Assembly: GCF_010500995.1 (NCBI RefSeq) | Contig: NZ_QVMK01000002.1 | Span: 129,429-193,428 of the forward strand | Source: Bacteroides sp. 224 | Lineage (GTDB): Bacteria > Bacteroidota > Bacteroidia > Bacteroidales > Bacteroidaceae | Direction of reading: 5' to 3' | DNA length: 64,000 nucleotides | Shown: in pieces, positions 17,938 through 25,926 of the stretch | Layout: each line of letters opens with the position of its first letter | Position numbering within the stretch: position 1 is the first letter of the stretch | The notes under the pieces: generated by a model | The model's database searches: none | Seen by the model: only the letters and a program-made list of their open reading frames with translations | Told to the model about the DNA's origin: nothing | Translations under genes and position numbers: made by a program

Positions 17938-19911
17938 ATGCAAAATATGAATAAACTATTTGGGATTACACTCTTATCACTCTTATTCTCCACTATAGGG
18001 TATGCACAGCAAACTATTTACGTTTCTCCCGGTGCAGCCAAAGGAGGAAAAGGAACCTTGCAGTCTCCCTACGCAAGCTTAGAGGAAGCACAAAAGGCAG
18101 TCAGAAGAATAAATAAAAAGATGACGGGAGACATCACGGTTTATCTTCGCGAAGGTACTTATTACATGGCATCTCCTCTTAGGTTTTCCGAAAAAGACTC
18201 AGGTACTAACGGACACCGCGTTATATACAAAGCCTATCAAGGCGAAACCCCGGTAATCAGTGGCGGACAAAAGGTGACAGGATGGGAACCTACCATGCAC
18301 CGAAATATATACAGTGCTCCTTTCAAAAGCGAATCAAAACTACGGGCTCTCTTTGTTAACGGACAACGGGCACGAATGGCTATCACCTCGCAACCCATAT
18401 CGGGACAAGGAAGCTGGGGAGCGTTGAAAGTCAACGGAAACGAGCATTGGGCTTATGGCGAAGGAACGGTGGTGGAAGGTATTAAATTCTTAAATGAAGA
18501 CTTGCCGCTATTATCGAACCCCGAAGATGTGGAGCTGATTCACAAACATGTATGGAACGAGAAAATACTCTGCGCCTCGGAAGTAGCACGATTAGACAAT
18601 GATACATTGGTAGTTAAACTTCAACAACCTTACGGCGCTATTCTGACATCGCTGGCATGGGCAGGAAGCACTCAATATGATAAAGGATTCTTTATCCGCA
18701 ATGCGTTCGAGCTACTGGATAGCCCGGGTGAGTTCTACTACGACCGCAAAAAGCAGCGGATTTACTATTACACCGAAGATGAAGATATGTCCAAAGCCGA
18801 AGTAATTGCACCTGTCAGCGAGGGGTTGATACGCATTTATGGTACTTCCAACACTTCAAAGGTAGAGAATCTGGCATTCGAAGGAATCACCTTTAGTCAC
18901 GATGCTTGGGAATTGATGGAGATTGACGGCTCTTACGGTTTCGGAGGAATCCAGAGTTTAGGATTGGCCATTAAATACATCCCCAACGGTAACTGGCACC
19001 CAACGAAGTACAACAGCACCGATGTTCCTCCCGGCACTATCGACGTGAAGAACAGTAAGAACATCTCTTTTGTGGGCAACCGCTTTGAGCAACTGAACTC
19101 GGCAACAAGCATCAGCTATGTAAATGATGTGACCGACTCGCAAATCATCGGCAACTTCTTCAACGATCTGTTAGGCAATGCTGTCAACGTGGGGCATCCG
19201 CAACATTATGAAATCGGCGACGGCGATATTTATGGTCCGGGCATCGAAGGTGTTTGCAAGAATATTAAGATTACCAATAATTATATCCGGAATATCTCGC
19301 TCGACTTCCGGATGGTAGAAGCTATCCTGGCTTTCTTTGTGGAGAATGTAAACTTCGATTATAACGATATCGCAGGAACTCCTTACGGAGCCATTGCCAA
19401 CGGCTGGTGGTGGGCAAACGCAGGAATCCCCCCTTCGACTGTAGCCAAGAATAATACCATGAACTACAACCGGATTCACAATACGCACCTGGTGTTGCAC
19501 GATGGTGGTATGTTATACACTTTAGGCAAACAACCTGATTCTCAGATCATTGGCAACTACCTAACAGACGGTCCTCGTTGTATTTACCCGGACGATGGTT
19601 CGGCCTACTTTACCATCAAAGATAATGTGATTTACAGTTTGCATAATCTGTGGTTGCACATCGCTTCGGATCGCTGCCACGACATTGTAATTGACCACAA
19701 CTTTGTAAAAGATAACGGAACAATCAATAACGGAGTAAACACGCCGCTGACGAATACAATTAACTTCCGCAACCGTCCTTTCGATGATGAATCCAAAGCA
19801 CTGATGGAGAAAGCAGGCATACAGGCACCATACAAGAATATCATTCCGAAAGAGGAGCCGAAGGAGATTTCGATTTATCCATTTGTGCAGAAAGAGGCGT
19901 GGATTAATTAA
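17938..19911 (+). CDS. GH141-type right-handed beta-helix glycosidase
   Basis: This 657-residue secreted protein has a signal peptide ending IGYAQQ and then IYVSPGAAKGGKGTLQSPYASLEEAQKAV, PVISGGQKVTGW and RALFVNGQRARMA. That is the N-terminal signature of the beta-helix glycosidases including GH141. Beta-helix turns follow (NISFVGNRFEQLNSA, IIGNFFNDLLGNAV, NITNNYIRNISLDFRM-like). From memory, the characterised GH141 enzyme is BT1002 of B. thetaiotaomicron, an alpha-L-fucosidase of the RG-II system, which fits the context. The beta-helix superfamily is large, so the exact specificity is uncertain. A second in-frame Met is residue 4. It is followed after 37 bases by the propeller gene. Confidence 0.72.
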   Translation: MQNMNKLFGITLLSLLFSTIGYAQQTIYVSPGAAKGGKGTLQSPYASLEEAQKAVRRINKKMTGDITVYLREGTYYMASPLRFSEKDSGTNGHRVIYKAYQGETPVISGGQKVTGWEPTMHRNIYSAPFKSESKLRALFVNGQRARMAITSQPISGQGSWGALKVNGNEHWAYGEGTVVEGIKFLNEDLPLLSNPEDVELIHKHVWNEKILCASEVARLDNDTLVVKLQQPYGAILTSLAWAGSTQYDKGFFIRNAFELLDSPGEFYYDRKKQRIYYYTEDEDMSKAEVIAPVSEGLIRIYGTSNTSKVENLAFEGITFSHDAWELMEIDGSYGFGGIQSLGLAIKYIPNGNWHPTKYNSTDVPPGTIDVKNSKNISFVGNRFEQLNSATSISYVNDVTDSQIIGNFFNDLLGNAVNVGHPQHYEIGDGDIYGPGIEGVCKNIKITNNYIRNISLDFRMVEAILAFFVENVNFDYNDIAGTPYGAIANGWWWANAGIPPSTVAKNNTMNYNRIHNTHLVLHDGGMLYTLGKQPDSQIIGNYLTDGPRCIYPDDGSAYFTIKDNVIYSLHNLWLHIASDRCHDIVIDHNFVKDNGTINNGVNTPLTNTINFRNRPFDDESKALMEKAGIQAPYKNIIPKEEPKEISIYPFVQKEAWIN

Positions 19912-19948
19912 TACAATCCTTTCTATTATAAACTAATTAAATAACCTT

Positions 19949-21640
19949 ATGAGAATAATATCCACTCTCCTCCTTACCTTCTCCTTCCTGGCAGTGCAAC
20001 ACACCGCTGCCCAATCGGGCAAGGTAAATTATACTGTAACATCATCGGGATTCAATACCTATTCCACCGTATGTTACGGAAACCCTTACTCCGGCAATTG
20101 CCGCAGCATTCTTGAAATTGCCAAAGAAATAGACGGACTCACAGGGGTACGCCTCCCCGTTGACGAACAAGGCAACCTAAAACAAGCTCATTTACAATTA
20201 AAGTTCGATCGTTCGGTGAAGCTCCTATTGGGAGTAACCGTCCCTACCGATCAGGCAAACGCAACCTCTTTATTGTCTAAACTTGACTTTCATCGGGGTA
20301 AGGTTGCCGCCAAACCTGTATTACTGAATGCACTAAGCATCACCGAGCTTCCGGCAATGGATGTATACGAAGTACGTTATCCCGCCGGCGAACAAGAACT
20401 AACCATCCCTGCAAACCCGGGCTTCCACATCGCCATTCTGGGGGCAGTGGCTTCCGGTAAAAAGATTGCCTTCCGAGATGTAAAATTGGAAGATCAAGAG
20501 GATTATGCCTCCTTCCATATCGACGGATTCGCAGAAGGCACTCCCCTATTCACTGTAGTGGGCGGACAAGAACAACCGGTTATCAATGTAGGTTCGCCCG
20601 GCACGGAAGACATCCGGGGAGGCTTCGAAGCCGGTTCGGCAATGAAGGTAAACGGAGTTTATCATATATTTCCTACCGAACGAACAGGTGCCGCCGATAT
20701 GCCAATGAGCCACGACCGCGTAAAAACCCGCATTGGTCACTGGACAAGTCCGGATGCTATTCACTGGACACGTCAATCTACCATTCTGGAATCCAGCGGG
20801 GTATATGCCATTACGCACGAAGACAACCCGATGAACGATCGTCGTTCTGCCATCTGGTCATTCAATGCGGTATTCAGCGAAGAAAACAACCGTTGGTATG
20901 GTTATTACCTGGCTTATACTACCGATCAGGAAATAGAACCGAACCATTCTTGGGGTCGCATCTGGCGGTGCGAGTCGCAAGTGCCCGGTAAAGAGGGAAT
21001 TGGTGGGCCTTACAAAGATATGGGCATCATTGTAGAACCCGGATTGGATTCTCAGCTATGGGAAGGTCGTCAGGGAGTAGCTTCTTTCTATCCTTTTAAA
21101 GTAAAAGATACCTGGTATGGATTTATCAGTGGCGCTTACCCCTTCCTGTCTAAAGAAGACTATCCGCTGCATGGAGGAGAGAAAAAGAAAGCCTGGTATG
21201 TGGGATTGGCACAATCTAAGACTATGGAAGGTCCTTGGACACGCTTAGGCGAGGATATCAATCCGCTTACTTGCATTCATCCTACCTTTGTAGAGAATCC
21301 TATGGTATCCAAACTGCCCAATGGGGTTTACATTGCCATGTTCGACGGTGGACCTTCATACCTCAAACTTCCCAACAAACTGGCTTACACCTTATCTAAA
21401 GATGGAGTAAACTGGACACGTGCGCGCTACCTCGCTATCGACTCGAAAGTTAACAAATGGTGGATGACCATGCGCACACCGCTATGCCTGATTCCCGAAG
21501 GAGACGACGTATACACCATTGTGTACACAGCATGGGTGCATGACGAAAGCAGTGAGAACCCACACGCAAAGACACGTTTCAATCCGGTGGGAATGGTAAA
21601 AGTGAAGATTGACATGAAAGCTTTGGAGGAAGTTTTATAA
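19949..21640 (+). CDS. Secreted beta-propeller protein, putative glycosidase
   Basis: This 563-residue protein has a signal peptide (STLLLTFSFLAVQHTAAQ), a beta-rich N-terminal domain (about 25-200) and a probable five-bladed propeller (about 205-555). Propeller features are GFEAGSAMKVNGVYHIFPTE, IGHWTSPDAIHWTRQSTIL, WSFNAVFSEENNRWYGYYLAYT, GVASFYPFKVKDTWYGFIS and FVENPMVSKLPNGVYIAMFDGG. The layout is like GH43/GH32/GH137-type enzymes, with acidic residues in these blades as candidate catalytic groups, but I cannot name the family. It is co-directional with and 37 bases after the GH141-type gene, so both probably act on the same pectin side chain. Confidence 0.62.
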   Translation: MRIISTLLLTFSFLAVQHTAAQSGKVNYTVTSSGFNTYSTVCYGNPYSGNCRSILEIAKEIDGLTGVRLPVDEQGNLKQAHLQLKFDRSVKLLLGVTVPTDQANATSLLSKLDFHRGKVAAKPVLLNALSITELPAMDVYEVRYPAGEQELTIPANPGFHIAILGAVASGKKIAFRDVKLEDQEDYASFHIDGFAEGTPLFTVVGGQEQPVINVGSPGTEDIRGGFEAGSAMKVNGVYHIFPTERTGAADMPMSHDRVKTRIGHWTSPDAIHWTRQSTILESSGVYAITHEDNPMNDRRSAIWSFNAVFSEENNRWYGYYLAYTTDQEIEPNHSWGRIWRCESQVPGKEGIGGPYKDMGIIVEPGLDSQLWEGRQGVASFYPFKVKDTWYGFISGAYPFLSKEDYPLHGGEKKKAWYVGLAQSKTMEGPWTRLGEDINPLTCIHPTFVENPMVSKLPNGVYIAMFDGGPSYLKLPNKLAYTLSKDGVNWTRARYLAIDSKVNKWWMTMRTPLCLIPEGDDVYTIVYTAWVHDESSENPHAKTRFNPVGMVKVKIDMKALEEVL

Positions 21641-21665
21641 AAAGCCCGTTTTCTCATTCTTCTCA

Positions 21666-21715
21666 AGCCCTTGAGATTTTTTTCTCTACGGCTTGAGTAC
21701 AAATACTCAAGGGCT
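21666..21715. terminator. Hairpins after the propeller gene
   Basis: CTTGAGTA-CAAA-TACTCAAG (21692-21711) is a perfect 8-bp stem. AGCCCTTGAG at 21666 can alternatively pair with CTCAAGGGCT at 21706. The site lies 26 bases after the propeller stop codon, where a transcription end is expected before the converging rplS gene. The T-run is upstream rather than downstream, so the terminator role is tentative. Confidence 0.5.
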
Positions 21716-21775
21716 TAAGAATATTTTCTCAAAGGCTCGAGAATAGCTATTCAAAAGGCTGGATTAAAGCCAAAT

Positions 21776-21811
21776 AAAAAGCGGAAACCTCCAAAGAGAT
21801 CTCCGCTTTTT
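21776..21811 (-). terminator. Terminator of rplS
   Basis: AAAAAGCGGA and TCCGCTTTTT form a stem with T-runs on either strand. It ends 19 bases past the rplS stop on the minus strand, and could also work bidirectionally for the converging propeller gene. Confidence 0.8.
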
Positions 21812-21830
21812 ATGCTGAATCAGAGTGCTA

Positions 21831-22190
21831 TTAAGCGTTGTTGATAACTCTCTTTTCTTTGATTCTTGCTTTCTTACCGGTAAGTGCACGCAGGTAATAC
21901 AATTTAGCGCGACGTACTTTACCCACTTTGTTCACTTCGATTTTGTCGATAGCAGGTGATTCAATTGGGAAAATTCTTTCTACGCCCACAGTTCCTGACA
22001 TTTTACGTACAGTAAAACGTTTTTTGTCGCCATGACCGGCAATTTTAATAACAACACCACGGTACAACTGTACACGTTCTTTGTTACCCTCAACGATACG
22101 ATATGCTACAGTTACAGTATCACCAGCTTTAAAAGCAGGATGTTTCTTTCCGGTAGCAAATGCTTCTTCTGCAATTTTAATAAGATCCAT
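21831..22190 (-). CDS. rplS: 50S ribosomal protein L19 (bL19)
   Basis: This 119-residue basic protein carries the conserved bL19 pattern: [55 protein letters not shown] and [20 protein letters not shown]. Its length is normal for the family. L19 sits at the interface of the 30S and 50S subunits. It is transcribed alone, divergently from the 5'-nucleotidase pair, and ends in a clear hairpin terminator. As a housekeeping gene it marks a boundary between the left pectin genes and the cell-wall/envelope genes. Confidence 0.98.
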   Translation of the reverse strand: MDLIKIAEEAFATGKKHPAFKAGDTVTVAYRIVEGNKERVQLYRGVVIKIAGHGDKKRFTVRKMSGTVGVERIFPIESPAIDKIEVNKVGKVRRAKLYYLRALTGKKARIKEKRVINNA

Positions 22191-22353
22191 CTTTTATTTC
22201 TTTAAATTGTTTATCGATACAACGCAACATATCAAGTAACTCAACACTCTTGACAGCGATTGCGCGAAAGCGGTGCAAAGGAACGAATTTATTGGCAAAC
22301 AGCCAAACAATCCCCTTGATAAATAAGTCATTATGGATGTTTTTCTCGTACCT

Positions 22354-22386
22354 TTTAGGAAAATAGAATATTTAGCTTTATATTTG
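22354..22386 (+). promoter_or_regulatory. Probable Bacteroides-type promoter of the nucleotidase pair
   Basis: TATATTTG at 22379-22386 matches the minus-7 consensus, and TTTA at 22354-22357 is one base off the minus-33 TTTG with a 21-base spacer. A transcript start near 22393 fits translation from the ATG at 22407, not from the GTG at 22386. Confidence 0.6.
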
Positions 22387-22406
22387 TGAATCAAAAAAAA
22401 CATACT

Positions 22407-23183
22407 ATGTATAGTTCATCAAGATATATTCATTATATAGCTCTGGCGGGGTGTATGCTTGCATCACAGTCTTTTCTGTCGTGCCGGTCGTCCGAGAAAG
22501 TCGTATCCGTCAAAGGAGATATGATCACCATATCGTCCGAATGGGATCATTCGCCGGATAATAAAGCGTTAGCCATTGTAGCTCCTTTCAAGGCAAAGGT
22601 AGACAGCATCATGTCTCCTGTTATCGGGGAAAGCGAGATGAATATGGAAGCTAAACGCCCGGAAAGTTTACTATCCAACTTAATTGCTGATGTGCTTCGC
22701 GATGCTACCATTCCGCACATCGGGCATCCGGCCGATCTGGGTATTATTAATATAGGTGGCTTGCGCAGCAGTTTGAATAAAGGAAAAATCACCTTTGGCA
22801 ATGTATACGAGATTCTGCCCTTTCAGAATACGTTATGCATTGTTTATATCAAAGGAAAGAATTTGAAAGAACTCATGCAAAACATTGTTAGTGTAGGGGG
22901 CGAAGGGGTCAGCAATCTGGAGTTAATTGCAAACAAGCAGGAAATTGTCAGCGTAAAGATCGGAGGGAAACCTATCGATGACGAGCATATATACGAAGTG
23001 GCTACTGTTGATTATCTGGCAGAAGGAAACGACAAAATGATTGCCCTACAAAAAGCCGAAAGAAAAGAGTACATAGCAACCGAGGCTGTTCGCGACCTTT
23101 TCCTGAAGTACATTAAAGCACTCCATGCCGAAGGTAAAGGAGTTACTTCCCGAATAGAAGGAAGAATTCAACTTAATAATTGA
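22407..23183 (+). CDS. 5'-nucleotidase C-terminal domain lipoprotein
   Basis: From the ATG at 22407 the protein is 258 residues with a lipoprotein signal (ALAGCMLASQSFLSC). It consists of the 5'-nucleotidase C-terminal, substrate-binding domain: SLLSNLIADVLRD, DLGIINIGGLRSSL, GNVYEILPFQNTLCIVYIKG and YEVATVDYLAEGNDKM. The catalytic metallophosphatase domain is absent and is supplied by the next gene, which starts 5 bases after this stop. The pair would together form a periplasmic UshA-like nucleotidase or cyclic phosphodiesterase. An upstream GTG at 22386 lies within the promoter and is not used as the start. Confidence 0.85.
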   Translation: MYSSSRYIHYIALAGCMLASQSFLSCRSSEKVVSVKGDMITISSEWDHSPDNKALAIVAPFKAKVDSIMSPVIGESEMNMEAKRPESLLSNLIADVLRDATIPHIGHPADLGIINIGGLRSSLNKGKITFGNVYEILPFQNTLCIVYIKGKNLKELMQNIVSVGGEGVSNLELIANKQEIVSVKIGGKPIDDEHIYEVATVDYLAEGNDKMIALQKAERKEYIATEAVRDLFLKYIKALHAEGKGVTSRIEGRIQLNN

Positions 23184-23188
23184 TACAG

Positions 23189-24043
23189 ATGAAGCAACCG
23201 ATAATCACATTCAAATCATTCACATTATTTCTCTTCTTATGCTTAGCCACCTCAATGGCAGCACAGAAGAAGTTAACCATATACCACACCAATGATATTC
23301 ATAGTAGGATTGAACCCGTTCAGGATAAATCAGCAGATGATGTTTCGGCAGGCAAAGGCGGCCTTATCCGAGTGACAGGATGCGTGGAACAACTGCGCAA
23401 AAAAGATCCCAACCTACTGTTATTTGATTGTGGCGACTTCTCTCAGGGTACGCCCTACTACAATCTTTTTAAAGGAGATGTAGAAATTCAACTGATGAAC
23501 GCAGCCGGTTATAATGCCGGTACTATTGGCAATCATGAGTTCGACTTTGGTATGGACAACCTGGCACGCTTAGTCAAGATGGCAAACTTCCCAATTGTTT
23601 GTGCCAATTATGATTTCAAAGGAACCGTACTCGAAGGATTGGTTAAACCCTATATCATTCTGAAAAAGAACGGACTGAAAATCGGTGTATTCGGACTGGG
23701 TTCCCGATTAGATGGGCTGGTACAAGCCTCTAATTGCGAAGGTGTTATCTTTCATGAACCTTATGACATAGCTAACAAAATAGCAGCATTACTCAAAAAG
23801 AAAGGTTGCAACATCGTAATCTGCCTCTCTCATTTAGGGTTACAAGGAAGCCCCAAAGAATCGGTTTGCGACATTGAATTGATACAACAAACACGTAACA
23901 TTGATTTAGTTTTAGGAGGACATTCGCACACACTTATGCAAAGCCCCCAAGTTTACCAGAATCTCGACGGCAAAGACGTTTACGTCAACCAAGTAGGGAA
24001 AAGCGGAATATATTTGGGGAAAATGGACATCACCTTTAAATAA
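23189..24043 (+). CDS. Periplasmic 5'-nucleotidase/metallophosphatase catalytic domain
   Basis: This protein (ATG at 23189, 284 residues) has a signal peptide (LFLFLCLATSMAAQ) and the full set of calcineurin-type metal motifs: IYHTNDIHSR (DxH), FDCGDFSQGT (GD), GTIGNHEFDFGMD (GNHE), ICLSHLG and VLGGHSHTL (GHxH). It ends where the UshA catalytic domain ends. The substrate-binding C-terminal domain is encoded separately just upstream, so the domain order is reversed across two genes. It probably releases nucleosides and phosphate from nucleotides outside the cytoplasm. It is followed 14 bases later by the serine-hydrolase-like gene, so all four genes to 28903 may form one operon. Confidence 0.9.
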   Translation: MKQPIITFKSFTLFLFLCLATSMAAQKKLTIYHTNDIHSRIEPVQDKSADDVSAGKGGLIRVTGCVEQLRKKDPNLLLFDCGDFSQGTPYYNLFKGDVEIQLMNAAGYNAGTIGNHEFDFGMDNLARLVKMANFPIVCANYDFKGTVLEGLVKPYIILKKNGLKIGVFGLGSRLDGLVQASNCEGVIFHEPYDIANKIAALLKKKGCNIVICLSHLGLQGSPKESVCDIELIQQTRNIDLVLGGHSHTLMQSPQVYQNLDGKDVYVNQVGKSGIYLGKMDITFK

Positions 24044-24057
24044 GCATTTACCACATT

Positions 24058-25926
24058 ATGAAAAAATCACTCTCCATAGCAATCCTGCTATGGTTCGGAA
24101 TCGTGCTGTTACAAGCACAACCCATTACTGTACTCGGAAACTATGCTCCGGTTATTCCACTAACAGCAGGCGACATTGCTGTATTAAGTATCGGAAAGCC
24201 CGGTAGCGACGGCGAGTTTCTACTTTCCTTAGAGGAACATACACCTATAAAAACATTTCGGATAAACAGTAAAACAACAGATAAAGACTATCTGAAAATA
24301 GCCAATGAATTAAAAGAGTACCGCCGCGTTATTGTCAGTGTTACGGGCGAAACGGTGGACGTACGCCAGCACCGTAAATTTCTCTCTTCGCTGAAGCTTC
24401 GTGCTCCTTTAATATATGTGGTATTCTCTTCCTACAGAATGCTTCATCTATTGGTAGAGCCCTTGGAGAAAGCAGCCGCCGTAGTAGTTACCCACGAACT
24501 GAACAAAAGTATTCAGAAAGATGCTGCCGATGTTCTGTTAGGTAAGAAAGATGTTAATGGCAAATTATCTATGCCCATCGAAGATCTGTTTCCCGAAGGA
24601 AGCGGAGAAGAGATTCTTAAAAACACTCCTACCGACGGTATTGTAGCAGATGATTACGGCATGAAGTCTCATATCTTAAACCGCAAAATAGGTCAACTGA
24701 TAGAAAATTCTATTCAAGACACCATCTTCCCCGGTTGCCAGGTACTCATCTTAAAAGACGGAATTCCCGTAGTTGATAAATGCTATGGCACACATGCTTA
24801 TAACAACCCAACACCTGTTATTCCTACCAGCATGTATGATCTTGCCGAGATCTCCCAAACAACAGGAACCCTACTTGCCATCATGAAACTGTATGATAGC
24901 GGATTGCTGAAACTCAATGATAAATTATCCGATTATCTACCCGACTTAAAAACAACCAATAAGAAGAACATCACCATTCGCGAAGTACTGTTGCACGAAT
25001 CGGGATTAGCCCCTTACATTCGTCCTTACCAATATCTGGTAGACGACCATAGCGTGCAAGGACCTTTCTTCCAAGGGTTTAAAGATAAATCGCATTATAC
25101 ACAGGTGGGAGCCCGGGCGTATGCCTGTTCCGATTTCACCTTTAAGAAAGGGGTAATATCCTATCGGCAAGATAAAGAACACAACCTGCAAATGGCAGAT
25201 GGTATATGGGTAGCAGACAGCTTCAAACAAACAGTCATGCAAGCTATTGCATATTCCGAAATGAGCCCCAAGCGCCATATACAAAGTAATATTGGCTTTG
25301 TGCTTCTGCAACAAGTAATTGAAAACATTACAGGTATGCCGCTACATCAATATTTATATGCGCAGTTCTTCGAGCCTATGGAGCTTTCCTATACATTATA
25401 TCACCCTATACAGAAATACAATAAAGCCGAAATTGTACCAACAGTGACTAATGAATATCTCCGTCGTCAGGATATTCATGGGTATGTGCACGATGAGATG
25501 GCTGCTTGCCTGGGCGGGGTAGCGGGTAATGCAGGTTTGTTTTCTACTGCTCGCGAAATAGGCGCCATTCACTCCATGCTGCTCAATAAGGGCGTGTATA
25601 AGGGAATACGCTACCTGAAGAAAGAAACATGCCGCCTCTTCACCACCGGAGAATCCACCATCAGCCACCGAGGTTTAGGGTTCGACAGACCTGATTTGGA
25701 AAACCCTTTGTCGAGTCCTTGTTCGGCCTCTACCCCTGCCGAAGTATATGGTCAGACAGGATTTACCGGCTCTTGTGTATGGACAGATCCGATAAATAAT
25801 ATTATTTTTGTATTCCTAACCAATAGTATTTGTCCGAATGTATGGAATGATAAGATCATTTGGACAAAGACACGTGAAAAAATTCAGGAGTTCATTTATC
25901 AATCAATGGAGTACCAAAATGACTAA
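24058..25926 (+). CDS. Catalytically dead serine-hydrolase (beta-lactamase class C fold) paralog
   Basis: This 622-residue secreted protein (signal IAILLWFGIVLLQAQ) aligns along its whole length with the C-terminal 620 or so residues of the next gene: a remnant of the GH3 C-terminal domain (about 30-190) followed by a class C beta-lactamase/esterase domain (about 205-615). Every key residue differs. The SLTK nucleophile motif is EISQ (Glu264, Gln267), the catalytic Tyr position is Gln409 (IQSN), and the HTG motif is QTG (Gln566). The fold-defining surroundings are kept (YDLA, LLAIMKLYDSG, TIREVLLHESGL, GNAGLFSTA). It is therefore probably a binding or regulatory pseudoenzyme. It overlaps the next gene by 8 bases. 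Confidence 0.85.
   Translation: MKKSLSIAILLWFGIVLLQAQPITVLGNYAPVIPLTAGDIAVLSIGKPGSDGEFLLSLEEHTPIKTFRINSKTTDKDYLKIANELKEYRRVIVSVTGETVDVRQHRKFLSSLKLRAPLIYVVFSSYRMLHLLVEPLEKAAAVVVTHELNKSIQKDAADVLLGKKDVNGKLSMPIEDLFPEGSGEEILKNTPTDGIVADDYGMKSHILNRKIGQLIENSIQDTIFPGCQVLILKDGIPVVDKCYGTHAYNNPTPVIPTSMYDLAEISQTTGTLLAIMKLYDSGLLKLNDKLSDYLPDLKTTNKKNITIREVLLHESGLAPYIRPYQYLVDDHSVQGPFFQGFKDKSHYTQVGARAYACSDFTFKKGVISYRQDKEHNLQMADGIWVADSFKQTVMQAIAYSEMSPKRHIQSNIGFVLLQQVIENITGMPLHQYLYAQFFEPMELSYTLYHPIQKYNKAEIVPTVTNEYLRRQDIHGYVHDEMAACLGGVAGNAGLFSTAREIGAIHSMLLNKGVYKGIRYLKKETCRLFTTGESTISHRGLGFDRPDLENPLSSPCSASTPAEVYGQTGFTGSCVWTDPINNIIFVFLTNSICPNVWNDKIIWTKTREKIQEFIYQSMEYQND

Noticed and set aside
22407-24043. Frameshifted UshA pseudogene
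   Set aside because: The domain order is reversed, each gene has its own signal sequence and stop, and all catalytic motifs are intact.
25838-25918. An N-terminal extension of the GH3 fusion
   Set aside because: It would overlap the previous gene by 89 bases and hide the signal peptide that starts at 25919.
24058-25926. Decaying pseudogene of the serine hydrolase
   Set aside because: The frame is intact with a signal peptide and conserved fold motifs; only catalytic positions are altered, so a maintained pseudoenzyme fits better.
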